A DNA stretch of 64,000 nt from Fen-1038 sp963783295 (GTDB lineage: Bacteria; Chloroflexota; Anaerolineae; Anaerolineales; Villigracilaceae), in contig CAWAMX010000017.1 in the NCBI GenBank assembly GCA_963783295.1, positions 62,001 through 126,000 on the forward strand, read 5' to 3'. Positions within the stretch are counted from its first letter, which is position 1; each line of letters begins with the position of its first letter. Made by a program: the position numbers and the translations under genes. The notes under the pieces are model-generated. The model searched no databases. It saw only the letters and a program-made list of their open reading frames with translations, and was not told the origin of the DNA. Below are positions 18,474 to 27,090 of the stretch, piece after piece.

Positions 18474-18481
18474 ACTTAATT

Positions 18482-18847
18482 GTGATTAGCAATTTAATCA
18501 TTATTATTCTCGGCGTTGCTATTGCGATTGGAATAATCGTGATTATTGCATATGGACTTCAAAAATGGCTGGTCGAAAAAAAATTCTCAGCAGGTGTTGT
18601 TTGCTTACCTGATAAGCCTCTAGATCCAAAAGATCTTGAATTTAGTGAAAAACTACGGGTGTATCTCGAGATAATCGTCCCAACATATGAAATCAAATTG
18701 AGGCTGCCTGTTTCAAACAGCCAGGCTGAAATTGTTTTGCTAAAACATATAAAGACGTTTCCAAATCTATTCCAATGTCGCTCAGATAGCTCTCTTGTTT
18801 GGCAAGCAGAATTGCCCGAAAAATCTGGTGACGTTTACACACGCTGA
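18482..18847 (+). CDS. Small membrane-anchored hypothetical protein between aspS and asnS
   Basis: 121 residues from GTG 18482, with GGAG 10 bp upstream. The first 25 residues form a hydrophobic anchor (LIIIILGVAIAIGIIVIIAYG); the remainder is soluble, with no motif I recognise. After its stop, a frame one base over continues to 18947 (MKNQEFIANRWLWFGVILD and beyond), which could be the true C-terminus if one base near 18831-18845 is extra. Not known as a synthetase partner. Same strand and spacing as the operon, so it should fall under the attenuator. Confidence 0.45.
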   Translation: MISNLIIIILGVAIAIGIIVIIAYGLQKWLVEKKFSAGVVCLPDKPLDPKDLEFSEKLRVYLEIIVPTYEIKLRLPVSNSQAEIVLLKHIKTFPNLFQCRSDSSLVWQAELPEKSGDVYTR

Positions 18848-18979
18848 AATGAAGAATCAAGAATTTATTGCTAACCGTTGGTTGTGGTTCGGAGTCATTC
18901 TCGATATTTCGTCAGGAAAAATCCTTTCATCTGAATTCACTAAATGAACAACATAATACAAATTCCGCAGGAGAATAGT

Positions 18980-20323
18980 ATGGCAGAAATCATTCGTGTG
19001 GATGAAATCTCAAAATATGATGGACAGGAAGTGACCGTTCAAGGCTGGGTATATAACCGCACTGACAAAGGCAAGCTGGTCTTCTTGCTAGTGCGCGACG
19101 GAACCGGTTTTGTTCAATGCGTGGCTTTTAAAGGCGATCTTGATGAAAAACTCTTTGATCAAGTGATGCGCCTGCCGCAAGAGTCAGCAGTTGTCATCAG
19201 CGGACCCGTCCGCGCCGATAAGCGCGCACCCGGTGTCCCCGGTGGATACGAAATCGGCGTGAAGAAAATCGAGATTGTTCAAACTGCTGATGCAGATTAT
19301 CCGATGTCGCTCAAAGATCACGGCGTGGACTTCGCGCTCGACAATCGTCACTTGTGGATTCGCATGCCGAGTCAATGGGCGATCTTGCGCGTCCGCTCAA
19401 CGGTGATGGCAGCGACACGTGAATGGCTCGATACCAACGGCTTTATCGCGATGGATACACCGATTCTGACTCCGGCCGCGGCGGAAGGCACAACGACACT
19501 TTTTGAGACCGAATATTTCGATGAAGGCAAAGCATATCTCGCGCAGACCGGTCAACTCTATAACGAAGCGAATATCTTTGCGTTCGGAAAAGTTTATTGC
19601 TTTGGGCCAACCTTCCGCGCGGAAAAATCAAAGACGCGTCGCCATCTGACCGAATTCTGGATGCTCGAACCGGAAATAGCATTCTGCGACCTGGATGGGT
19701 TGATGGAAGTCGAAGAGCAGATGGTTACGCATATCGTCCAACGCGTCCTGAGAGATCGTAAACCGGAATTGCTTTCACTAGGACGCGATCTGTCCAAGCT
19801 CGAAAATATCAAAGCACCATTTCCGCGGATTTCCTATGACGAGGCCGGTAAAATGCTGGCAGAACTTCGAGAAAAAGAGACTGACCCCGAAAAAAAAGAA
19901 CTGCTCAAATTCGATTGGGGCATTGACTTCGGCGCGCCGCATGAAACCGCGATCACGAATCAATTTGATAAGCCGGTGTTTTGCTATGGTTATCCAACCG
20001 CTGTAAAAGCATTTTATATGGAGCCGTGGCCAGGAAGACCTGAAGTCTGCAAGTCTGTGGATTTGCTTGCACCTGAAGGTTATGGAGAAATTTGCGGAGG
20101 CTCGGAGCGCATCAGCGATCATGACTTGCTATTGAAACGCATCCACGAACAAAAACTTCCCGAAGACGCCTTCAAGTGGTATCTCGAACTAAGGAAGTAC
20201 GGATCGGTTTCTCATTCGGGTTTTGGCATGGGCGTGGAACGCGTTACTTCATGGATTTGCGGCATCGAACACATTCGCGAGGCAATCGCATTTCCAAGAA
20301 CAATCAAGAGAGTATATCCATAA
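18980..20323 (+). CDS. asnS: Asparagine--tRNA ligase
   Basis: 447 residues from ATG 18980 with AGGAGA upstream; an in-frame ATG at 18944 lacks a site. The N-terminal OB-fold (VTVQGWVYNRTDKGKLVF), the class II motif 2 region (GPTFRAEKSKTRRHLTEFW) and motif 3 (GFGMGVERVTSWI) are intact. Charges tRNA(Asn) directly, so this organism need not rely on the amidotransferase route. Last gene of the aspS operon; its own product is the expected sensor for the Asn-rich leader. Confidence 0.95.
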   Translation: MAEIIRVDEISKYDGQEVTVQGWVYNRTDKGKLVFLLVRDGTGFVQCVAFKGDLDEKLFDQVMRLPQESAVVISGPVRADKRAPGVPGGYEIGVKKIEIVQTADADYPMSLKDHGVDFALDNRHLWIRMPSQWAILRVRSTVMAATREWLDTNGFIAMDTPILTPAAAEGTTTLFETEYFDEGKAYLAQTGQLYNEANIFAFGKVYCFGPTFRAEKSKTRRHLTEFWMLEPEIAFCDLDGLMEVEEQMVTHIVQRVLRDRKPELLSLGRDLSKLENIKAPFPRISYDEAGKMLAELREKETDPEKKELLKFDWGIDFGAPHETAITNQFDKPVFCYGYPTAVKAFYMEPWPGRPEVCKSVDLLAPEGYGEICGGSERISDHDLLLKRIHEQKLPEDAFKWYLELRKYGSVSHSGFGMGVERVTSWICGIEHIREAIAFPRTIKRVYP

Positions 20324-20326
20324 CCA

Positions 20327-20359
20327 AAATCTCCGAGGTCTTGTTGGCCTCGGAGATTT
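20327..20359. terminator. Terminator after asnS, convergent with GH25 genes
   Basis: A 12-bp stem (AAATCTCCGAGG / CCTCGGAGATTT) with a 9-nt loop, A-rich before and T-rich after on both strands. It would end the asnS transcript and the opposing lysozyme transcript. Confidence 0.8.
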
Positions 20360-20362
20360 GCT

Positions 20363-21358
20363 TCACGGTATTATGAGTACTTGTCCCACTTGAATCAAGT
20401 TGGGATTGGCGATGTTATTTGCCGCGACGATGGCCGCGACGGTTGTCCCATACTTAAGTGCAATCGCAGTTAGCGTATCGCCAGATTTGACGGTGTACGT
20501 TGTTGTTGGAGGTGTTGAAGTAGGTATGGTCAATGCTTTGCCGGGCTGAATCAAAACCGCATTGTTGAGATTCACAAGATCACCCAGACTGACATTATAC
20601 TTTGCAGCTATACCCGCTAGCGTATCCCCTGCTTTCATAATATATTGTGTTGCCGCCGGTTGACTCCCAGAAGTTCCCGCAAAATTAGCCAGGTCACTCA
20701 ACGAGCCATTAAAATAGTCCAAATCAACGCTAGTTGGAAATGCGCTCAAAACGCCGATGCTTGAATATTGCCAGAAAGTCCACGGCTGAAAACCGCTCGG
20801 CTGCTGTGGCATATTTGCACCAGGCGACGGGATAGTCGTCGGACTGGAATATTGATTGGTTGTTCCCGGCATATAGGGAAACTGCGCCAGCCACAAAGGA
20901 TAATTTGCCAACCATGATGCGCTCATACCATGGGATTGAACGTACGCAAATCTAGTGTAAATCATTGGCTTGCGACCAAAGGCGGCCTCCACCGCATTCA
21001 GCCAGGTCTGCATGCGGGTCAACAAGACACTTCCGGTTGAGGAAATATCTTGTTTTTTGGCATTATATACTTCTTCCAAGTCCAAGACCGGCGGCAATTC
21101 GCCTTTATCCGTTCCAACCGTTTGGATAAACGTCTCCGCCTGCTGCGCGGCATTATCAATTTCTGAATGAAAATAATGATAGGCGCCGCGATCTAGTCCT
21201 GCGCCTTTAGGTCCCTGCCAGTTTTGAGCGAACCGGCTATCGGCTGTAGTATTCTCCGAGGCTTTGACAAAAACGAATCGTACGCCCTGATTGAGGACTG
21301 CGTTCCAATTGCTTGCCACATTATAGGCTGAGACATCGATCCCAAGTACATATGCCAT
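20363..21358 (-). CDS. GH25 lysozyme with two LysM repeats
   Basis: 331 residues. The GH25 domain (about 1-225) has the N-terminal catalytic-site Asp (GIDVSAYN) and the acidic pair region PPVLDLE. LysM repeats near residues 238-282 (YIMKAGDTLAGIAAKYNVSL) and 288-331 (YTVKSGDTLTAIALKYGTT) bind peptidoglycan. It cleaves the MurNAc-GlcNAc bond. No signal peptide is visible, so export must use another route or follow lysis. It is tandem with the paralogue at 21383 and about 24 bp downstream of it. Confidence 0.88.
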   Translation of the reverse strand: MAYVLGIDVSAYNVASNWNAVLNQGVRFVFVKASENTTADSRFAQNWQGPKGAGLDRGAYHYFHSEIDNAAQQAETFIQTVGTDKGELPPVLDLEEVYNAKKQDISSTGSVLLTRMQTWLNAVEAAFGRKPMIYTRFAYVQSHGMSASWLANYPLWLAQFPYMPGTTNQYSSPTTIPSPGANMPQQPSGFQPWTFWQYSSIGVLSAFPTSVDLDYFNGSLSDLANFAGTSGSQPAATQYIMKAGDTLAGIAAKYNVSLGDLVNLNNAVLIQPGKALTIPTSTPPTTTYTVKSGDTLTAIALKYGTTVAAIVAANNIANPNLIQVGQVLIIP

Positions 21359-21382
21359 ATTAACCTTCTTGTTTTGTTTACG

Positions 21383-22285
21383 TTAAGATATCTTCAATAC
21401 CTGTCCCACCCGGATCAAGTTGGGGTTCGCAATGTTGTTCGCAGCGGAAATCGCCTGTACCGTCGTTCCATACTTGACAGCAATTGCGTATAGTGTATCG
21501 CCGGATTGAACCGTATAGGTCGTTGCCTGTGTCGGAGCAACAGGTTGAGGTGCAGGAGTTTGCGGCGCAGGTTGAGATGCTACCGACGCGGCTTTCGATG
21601 CGAATGTTGTCAAATCATTAAGAGAGCCATTGAAGTAATTGAAATCCACGAGTTGAGACGGGGCAAAACCGGCCAATTGACCCTTCGAGGAATATTGCCA
21701 AAAAGTCCAGGGTTGAAAGCCGGCAGGTTGTTGCGGCATCCCCGAAGTCGGCGTTGGCATCGTTTGTAAATTGTTGTATTCGGCATTTGTACCAGGCATA
21801 TAAGGATATTGAGCCACCCACAACGGATAGTTGATCAGCCACGAGGCATTGACGCCCTGCTGATTTAAGAAAAACGCGCTCGCATAAATCATAGGCTTGC
21901 GGCCAAAAGCATTCTCTACAGGATCAAGCCATTGTTTTATAAGTGCAAGTATTTCACTGCCAACTGGCAGTGAAATTGGGTTCCCATTCACATAAACCTG
22001 TTCGAGATCCAAAATAGGAGGCAGCTCGCCTTTATCAGTTCCTACCGCTTGGATGAATGTGTTGGCTTGTTGGGCTGAATTATTCGCTTCCGGATGAAAG
22101 AAATGATATGCTCCTCTCAACATCCCAACACTTTTGGAACCTTGCCAATGTTGTGAAAACTTCGAATCGGCCAAGGCATTTTCTGAGGCCTTCACAAAAA
22201 CAAACTTCACGCCCTGATTGCTGACTGCACCCCAATCCGGGCTTGCAACCCATCCAGAAACATCGACTCCAAATACAGATGCCAT
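21383..22285 (-). CDS. GH25 lysozyme with one LysM repeat
   Basis: 300 residues, clearly paralogous to the next gene downstream (shared FVFVKASEN, GTDKGELPP and GFQPWTFWQYSS). GH25 domain about 1-230, a Pro/Ala/Gln-rich linker (PAPQTPAPQPVAPTQ), then one LysM (YTVQSGDTLYAIAVKYGTT). Like its neighbour it has no signal peptide. The first variable loop differs from the paralogue, suggesting different wall targets or a simple duplication with drift. Confidence 0.88.
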   Translation of the reverse strand: MASVFGVDVSGWVASPDWGAVSNQGVKFVFVKASENALADSKFSQHWQGSKSVGMLRGAYHFFHPEANNSAQQANTFIQAVGTDKGELPPILDLEQVYVNGNPISLPVGSEILALIKQWLDPVENAFGRKPMIYASAFFLNQQGVNASWLINYPLWVAQYPYMPGTNAEYNNLQTMPTPTSGMPQQPAGFQPWTFWQYSSKGQLAGFAPSQLVDFNYFNGSLNDLTTFASKAASVASQPAPQTPAPQPVAPTQATTYTVQSGDTLYAIAVKYGTTVQAISAANNIANPNLIRVGQVLKIS

Positions 22286-22435
22286 TGTTTACCTCTTTGA
22301 AATTATCAACACGATGACATGGAATGTGTTTTCTTGCAAAGATGACAACACGATAACGGATTAAGCTTAGCATATATTTAAGACAATTGCAATGCTCGTA
22401 AAGTTAATTTTTCTCTCCCCGCGCTTATCTGATTA

Positions 22436-22444
22436 TGGTATAAG
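22436..22444 (+). promoter_or_regulatory. Extended -10 promoter of the 6S RNA candidate
   Basis: TGGTATAAG is an extended -10 whose predicted start (about 22451) coincides with the first base of the closing stem of the RNA described next. Confidence 0.5.
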
Positions 22445-22450
22445 AATCTT

Positions 22451-22628
22451 GCCCTGCTGTGTTCGTGATATTGCACTCTCGGTTTTGAGCCAACACCAAT
22501 TTTATAGGGCATCTGTCTCACAGAAATAACGCGATAGGCCTGAGCCAAGGCGGCGTTTCTGAGTCGGAGCCCACCTGCGAAAGCAGGTTCAAAACTTCGC
22601 AATACACGGCATCTGCGGGGTACTTTTT
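22451..22628 (+). ncRNA. ssrS: 6S RNA candidate
   Basis: About 175 nt folding like 6S RNA. Closing-stem segments: CCCTGC (22452) with GCGGGG (22615), CGTG with CACG, TATTGC (22469) with GCAATA (22599), and GTTTTGAGCC (22482) with GGTTCAAAAC (22586), ten pairs. An A/T-rich single-stranded 5' bubble (AACACCAATTTTATA) faces a 3' hairpin ACCTGC-GAAA-GCAGGT. A terminal stem begins GGGC (22507) / GCCC (22569). Text features such as GTGTTCG, TGAGCC and GGCATCTGCGGGG agree with 6S RNAs I know. A T-tract follows. 6S RNA binds housekeeping RNA polymerase by mimicking an open promoter. Confidence 0.65.
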
Positions 22629-22640
22629 ATACCTTGACGG

Positions 22641-22990
22641 TTTCCTCACGGGGCGAGTAAAATGACGCCCAAGTTAAAAATTAAATAACGGAGAACTAGC
22701 GGCTGGGTCTCATGAAAATGAGATCACGAGGTGGAGGTTCCGTCCCGCGAGGGACACGCTAAAGACTTTTTCTTTGAAAAAGGTTCAAAAATCGGATAGA
22801 TCAGCGGATGCCTCTGGGGCCTGTCATGGACTCCCTTCTCCCTTCCGGAAAAGCGCAAGTAGAGTTGAGTTTAAGAAAACTCGATTGCTCGTCGTCGAAA
22901 ATCACACATTATGTGTGAGATAAGATTGGCGCGGTGAACAGGCATTTTTTCGATGCTTGGTTAGTTATGGAAGGGCTTTCTTTTTAATGT
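22641..22990 (+). ncRNA. HEARO / IscB omega-RNA-like structured RNA, stand-alone
   Basis: A compact series of hairpins in a coding-free stretch: GGGCG / CGCCC (22651-22670), TCTCAT-GAAA-ATGAGA (22708-22723), TCCC-GCGA-GGGA (22743-22754) and TCACACA / TGTGTGA near 22902-22918. The core GGAGGTTCC (22733) - hairpin - CGCTAAAGAC (22757-22766), then AATCGG and GCGGATGCCTCT (22804-22815), agrees with the HEARO consensus as I remember it. HEARO RNAs guide IscB nucleases of the IS200/IS605 group. No iscB gene lies in the window, so this would be a trans-acting or orphan copy, as reported for some Chloroflexota. Boundaries are approximate. Confidence 0.5.
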
Positions 22991-23003
22991 CGGTTCCATT
23001 AAA

Positions 23004-23034
23004 CGGGTATGCCCACGCATACCTGTTTTTTTTT
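23004..23034 (+). terminator. Strong intrinsic terminator after the ncRNA region
   Basis: CGGGTATGC / GCATACCTG stem (9 pairs, one G-U) with a CCAC loop and nine Ts. It confirms that a + strand transcript without a protein gene ends here. Confidence 0.85.
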
Positions 23035-23101
23035 AGCAAGAATCGGGTATGCTAAACTGAGAGAGGTTCCTACAATTGAGAAACAATCAAAAGGAGCAAT
23101 C

Positions 23102-23957
23102 ATGGACAACTCTCTCATGGATTACAAACAGCTTTCAGAAGATTACCTGCGCGTCGAGCAGGCAATCCAGTACCTTGAAAATCATTATAAAGATCAGCCA
23201 AATTTGGATGAAGTGGCAGCCAGCATCGGGCTCAGTGAATATCATTTTCAACGGATTTTCACGCGTTGGGCAGGTGTCAGCCCGAAAAAGTTTTTACAGT
23301 ATCTAACGAAGGAAGGCGCGAAAGAATTGCTCAATCAATCCGAAAATCTTTTGGATACTACGTATCAAATCGGGCTTTCAGAGTCTGGGACGCCTTCACG
23401 ATCTTTTCGTCACCACTGAAGCAATTACGCCCGGCGAATATAAATCGCGCGGCGCGGGCTTGACTATCCATTATGGAATCCATCCCACGCCATTTGGAAA
23501 ATGTCTCATCGGTGTGACCGAGCGCGGCATCTGCCATCTGAGTTTTGTGCAAGCCAGCGAAGGTGATGCAATTGATGCGTTTGTTGCAGATTGGAAGGAA
23601 GCTAAGATGATTGAGGACCATCGCAGCACTGCTCCACTGATTGCACCCATCTTCGATTTGAATCGGCGCGAGAAGACAGTATTGCACCTGCATTTGAGCG
23701 GAACCAACTTTCAGCTCAAAGTTTGGGAAGCATTGCTTAATATTCCAATTGGTGCGGTGACTACCTACGAACATATTGCATCCGATGTTGGCAAGCCAAA
23801 AGCGACCAGAGCAGTCGGCACCGCGGTCGGACATAATCCAATCGCAGTGTTAATCCCATGCCATCGAGTAATACTCAAGGCTGGCGGATTCGGCAATTAT
23901 CGCTACGGCGTGCCGCTCAAAATGGCATTGCTCGGTTGGGAAGCAACGCGAGCGTAG
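23102..23957 (+). pseudogene. AraC-type HTH plus O6-methylguanine methyltransferase (Ada-like), frameshifted as assembled
   Basis: ATG 23102 has AAAGGAG upstream. Residues 1-90 hold an AraC HTH (LDEVAASIGLSEYHFQRIFTRW). The frame then breaks at 23379-23388; dropping one base restores GLSGLGRLHDLFVTTEAITPG. The C-terminal part is the suicide methyltransferase with active-site PCHRVI (residues about 249-254) and the GNYRYGVPLK loop. It lacks the N-terminal zinc methyl-phosphotriester domain of E. coli Ada, as in several bacterial Ada2-type fusions. It would repair O6-alkylguanine and may regulate the response. The EamA gene starts 22 bp later. Confidence 0.75.
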
Positions 23958-23978
23958 AGTGAATTGCATTGGAGAAAA

Positions 23979-24920
23979 ATGAAAACAAAAACTTGGACAG
24001 CATTGATAGCGTTATATCTTGTTTGGGGTTCAACCTACCTGGCGATTCGATTCGCGGTGGAAACGATCCCGCCATTTATGTCAGCCGGACTACGCTTCCT
24101 AGCCTCAGGAATAATCCTATTCGTATGGCGCCGCGCGGCTGGCGATGCCCTACCAACCAAACAACAATGGATCTCGACTGCAATAGTTGGTACAGCGTTA
24201 TTGCTTGGCGGCAACGGCTTGGTTTCCTGGGCAGAACAGCGGGTGCCGTCCGGCATTGCAGCATTGATGGTCAGCACCATCCCATTGTGGCTGGTAATAT
24301 TCGAGGCGTTGAGACCTGGCGGCATGAAACCCAGTTGGCGCGGGATCATCGGTCTATTGATTGGATTCGGCGGTGTATTCCTTTTAATTGGTCCATCCGA
24401 ATTGAGTGGCAAATCCGCAACGCAATTCGACCTGCTTGGAACCATTGCTTTGCTTTGCGCCGCATTTATTTGGGCGTTCGGCTCGATCTACAGTAAACAT
24501 GGAGACATGCCAAAGTCATCGTTAATGGGCACCGGTGCTGAAATGCTGACCGGCGCAGTGGCTTTATTCATTGTCAGCGCGGGGAGCGGCGAATTAAACG
24601 GATTCCACTTTACAGCCGTTTCGATGCGCTCATGGCTGGGTCTCACCTTTTTAATCTTCATCGGTTCGTTGGTTGGATTCGTATCCTATGGCTGGCTGCT
24701 GCAGCACGCTCCTATCTCGTTGGTGTCAACTTACGCATATGTCAATCCGGTGGTAGCGGTCTTTCTCGGAAGTTGGTTTGCAAGCGAGCCATTGACGCCG
24801 CGCATTCTTTTGGCGGCAGTCATTATCATTGGATCGGTCGTATTTATTAATAGCGGCCATAAATCAAATTCAATAATAGTGACGAAGAAGGAGGCAGAGG
24901 AAGCGATCAGAGCGCAATAA
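23979..24920 (+). CDS. EamA/DMT family exporter, YedA-like
   Basis: 313 residues from ATG 23979 with TTGGAG upstream. Ten hydrophobic segments and the family openers YLVWGSTYLAIRF and PPFMSAGLRFLASG are typical of two-EamA-domain metabolite exporters. The second repeat begins near residue 150 (TIALLCAAFIWAFGSIYSK). It probably exports amino acids or other small metabolites through the inner membrane. It sits 22 bp after the AraC-MGMT gene, but no functional link is obvious. Confidence 0.88.
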   Translation: MKTKTWTALIALYLVWGSTYLAIRFAVETIPPFMSAGLRFLASGIILFVWRRAAGDALPTKQQWISTAIVGTALLLGGNGLVSWAEQRVPSGIAALMVSTIPLWLVIFEALRPGGMKPSWRGIIGLLIGFGGVFLLIGPSELSGKSATQFDLLGTIALLCAAFIWAFGSIYSKHGDMPKSSLMGTGAEMLTGAVALFIVSAGSGELNGFHFTAVSMRSWLGLTFLIFIGSLVGFVSYGWLLQHAPISLVSTYAYVNPVVAVFLGSWFASEPLTPRILLAAVIIIGSVVFINSGHKSNSIIVTKKEAEEAIRAQ

Positions 24921-24971
24921 CCATCCTTCATTTCGGTTATCATTTAATATAAATCGAAAGGAAAAATAGAA

Positions 24972-26312
24972 ATGGACTCAAAAGAATTACTTGCGCGTGT
25001 GAAAGAAGATAAAGTCAAGTTTATCTCGTTACAGTTCTCCGATGTAATGGGCGCCATCAAGAGTGTGGACATGCCGGTGGAAAATTTAGAAGGTGCGCTT
25101 GAAGATGGCGTATGGTTCGATGGATCGTCGGTGGAGGGCTTCGCGAATATTGAAGGTAGCGATATGCTCATGCGGCTCGATCCAGATTCTTATGCGGTGT
25201 TGCCATGGACACCGGTTGAACTGCGCCGCGCGCGTGTGTTCACTGATATTCTCGGCGCGGACGAAAAACCCTTTGAAGGCGATCCGCGAGGAACTTTGAA
25301 ACGTTTGCTCGCCAAATTAGATGAGCGTGGCTGGGTCTACAACGTTGGTCCCGAGCCGGAGTTCTTTTTATTTAGCGGCCGACGCGAAGGCAGTGTGCAT
25401 CCTATGATGCACGATAGCGGCGATTACTTTCATTTCTCATCTTTTGAAGAAGCTACAACTGTTCGCACAGCTTTGATGGACGCGCTCAATTCGATGGGAC
25501 TCGAAGTGGAAGTTGGCCACCACGAAGTCGCACCGGGCCAGCACGAAATTGATTTCCGTTTTGCGAATGCGCTCAAGACCGCTGATAACGTTTTCACTTT
25601 GAAATCCACAGTGAAGGCGATTGCCGCGCAATATGGATTGATCGCTTCGTTCATGCCCAAGCCCGTTTTCGGAATCAATGGATCGGGCATGCATTGCCAC
25701 CAGTCGCTGTTTGATAAAAAGAGCGGAGCGAATCTATTCTTTGATCCAAACGATGAAGCGCATCTTTCCAAGACCGCGTATTCGTTCATCGCCGGACAAC
25801 TTGCACACGCCCGCGCCCTAGCCGCCGTCGTCGCGCCGACAGTTAATTCGTACAAACAACTCGTCCCGGGATTTGAAGCGCCGGTTTACATCGGTTGGGC
25901 GCAAAAGAATCGCTCGGCATTGATTCGCATTCCGCGTTACACAGAGGGACGCGACAAAGCCGTGCGCGCCGAATTGCGCTTCCCCGATCCGTCTTCCAAT
26001 CCATATTTGGCATTCACCGTCATGCTCGCCGCGGCATTGGATGGCATTGACAAGAAATCGGAAGCGCCCAAGCCGCTCAATAACATCAATCTGTATCATC
26101 TCGATGCGAAGGAACGCAAGAAGTTGGGCGTGAAGGAATTACCCGGTTCACTTGCCGAAGCGCTCGGTGAACTCGAGAAAGATGAAGTCGTCAAAGCCGC
26201 CCTCGGCACGGAGACTTATGAAGCCTTTGTCAATGCCAAGTGGAAAGAGTGGGATGCTTATCGCCTGAGCGTCAGCGATTACGAGATCGAACGATATTTG
26301 GAAACAGCATAA
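24972..26312 (+). CDS. glnA: Glutamine synthetase type I
   Basis: 446 residues, the short GSI-alpha length. The N-terminal beta-grasp (FISLQFSDVMGAIKSVDMP), the ATP/metal region (WFDGSSVEGF), GINGSGMHCHQS and the C-terminal RAELRFPDPSSNPYLAF are present. It makes glutamine from glutamate and ammonium with ATP. The segment NLYHLD includes a Tyr at the classic adenylylation position, but GSI-alpha enzymes are usually controlled by feedback. AAAGGA precedes the ATG; a TATAAA element is about 25 bp upstream. No leader peptide is seen, unlike aspS. Confidence 0.95.
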   Translation: MDSKELLARVKEDKVKFISLQFSDVMGAIKSVDMPVENLEGALEDGVWFDGSSVEGFANIEGSDMLMRLDPDSYAVLPWTPVELRRARVFTDILGADEKPFEGDPRGTLKRLLAKLDERGWVYNVGPEPEFFLFSGRREGSVHPMMHDSGDYFHFSSFEEATTVRTALMDALNSMGLEVEVGHHEVAPGQHEIDFRFANALKTADNVFTLKSTVKAIAAQYGLIASFMPKPVFGINGSGMHCHQSLFDKKSGANLFFDPNDEAHLSKTAYSFIAGQLAHARALAAVVAPTVNSYKQLVPGFEAPVYIGWAQKNRSALIRIPRYTEGRDKAVRAELRFPDPSSNPYLAFTVMLAAALDGIDKKSEAPKPLNNINLYHLDAKERKKLGVKELPGSLAEALGELEKDEVVKAALGTETYEAFVNAKWKEWDAYRLSVSDYEIERYLETA

Positions 26313-26317
26313 TGAAA

Positions 26318-26358
26318 AATGAATCGGAGACACAGCGAGGCTGTGTCTCCGATTCATT
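26318..26358. terminator. Long bidirectional terminator between glnA and the ABC gene
   Basis: A perfect 18-bp stem (AATGAATCGGAGACACAG and its complement) with a 5-nt loop. The opposing ABC gene's TAA stop (26357-26359) overlaps the stem edge, so the two convergent genes share it. Confidence 0.85.
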
Positions 26359-27082
26359 AGTGCTCCCCTTTTGCAAGCGCTTCAATTTCAGCGCGGGTTT
26401 TATTTTCCTTAATCAGTTTTCCATCCCGCATTTGTAATACTCGATCCACATACTTGCACATCCTCAAATCATGCGTAACCATGATTCCTGCACGTTGATT
26501 CTCGTGGATCAATGCCGCGAAGGTTTGCACGACCTGCATAGCGCGTTCGGTATCGAGGCTGGCAGTCGGTTCATCCGCCAGCACAACGGCCGGGTTATGA
26601 ATCAGCGCACGCGCAATCGCCACACGCTGCTGCTGCCCGCCGGACATTTGTGCAGGCAAGCTGCGCAAGCGATCTTCCAAACCCAACCGCGCCAACAACT
26701 CTTCAGCACGCAAACGATTGACTTTCCCCAACGTGCCGTTTAATCGTAGCATGAATTCAACATTTTCCTGCGCCGTCAGATACGGAATCAAATTGTTGGA
26801 TTGAAAAGTAAAACCGATCCGTGACCGGCGCAGTTTGACTCGTTCCGCTTCGTTCATCGCCGAAAGTTGATGACCGTCAATGAAAACCTCACCGCTTGAC
26901 TGAGTCAACAACGCCGCCAGAATCGAAAGCAATGTAGTTTTTCCGGAACCGCTTGGCCCGACCAACGCTACAAATTCGCCGGAATGAACTTGAAACGAAA
27001 CGTGATCCACGGCATTAAGCGCCGAGCCATCCAATATAAACGTCTTGACCAAATCGCGTACTTCCAACACAACTTCTTTCAT
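26357..27082 (-). CDS. ABC transporter ATP-binding protein, LolD/MacB type
   Basis: 241 residues from ATG 27082 with GAGGAGC upstream. Walker A GPSGSGKTT, Q-loop (TFQSNNLIPYLT), signature MSGGQQQRVAIARAL, Walker B VVLADEP and the H-loop VTHD are complete. Pairs with the permease just upstream, 8 bp away. This subclass drives mechanotransmission-type MacB/FtsX permeases that export lipoproteins, peptides or drugs rather than importing nutrients. Confidence 0.92.
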   Translation of the reverse strand: MKEVVLEVRDLVKTFILDGSALNAVDHVSFQVHSGEFVALVGPSGSGKTTLLSILAALLTQSSGEVFIDGHQLSAMNEAERVKLRRSRIGFTFQSNNLIPYLTAQENVEFMLRLNGTLGKVNRLRAEELLARLGLEDRLRSLPAQMSGGQQQRVAIARALIHNPAVVLADEPTASLDTERAMQVVQTFAALIHENQRAGIMVTHDLRMCKYVDRVLQMRDGKLIKENKTRAEIEALAKGEH

Positions 27083-27090
27083 CTCGCTCC

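Noticed and set aside
22697..22815. glmS ribozyme similarity (AGCGGCTGG, hairpin, ACGAGGTGGAGGTT, then GCGGATGCCTC)
   Set aside because: The long insert between the two blocks, the missing downstream pseudoknot parts and the absence of a glmS gene fit poorly. The inserted hairpin plus CGCTAAAGAC fits HEARO much better.
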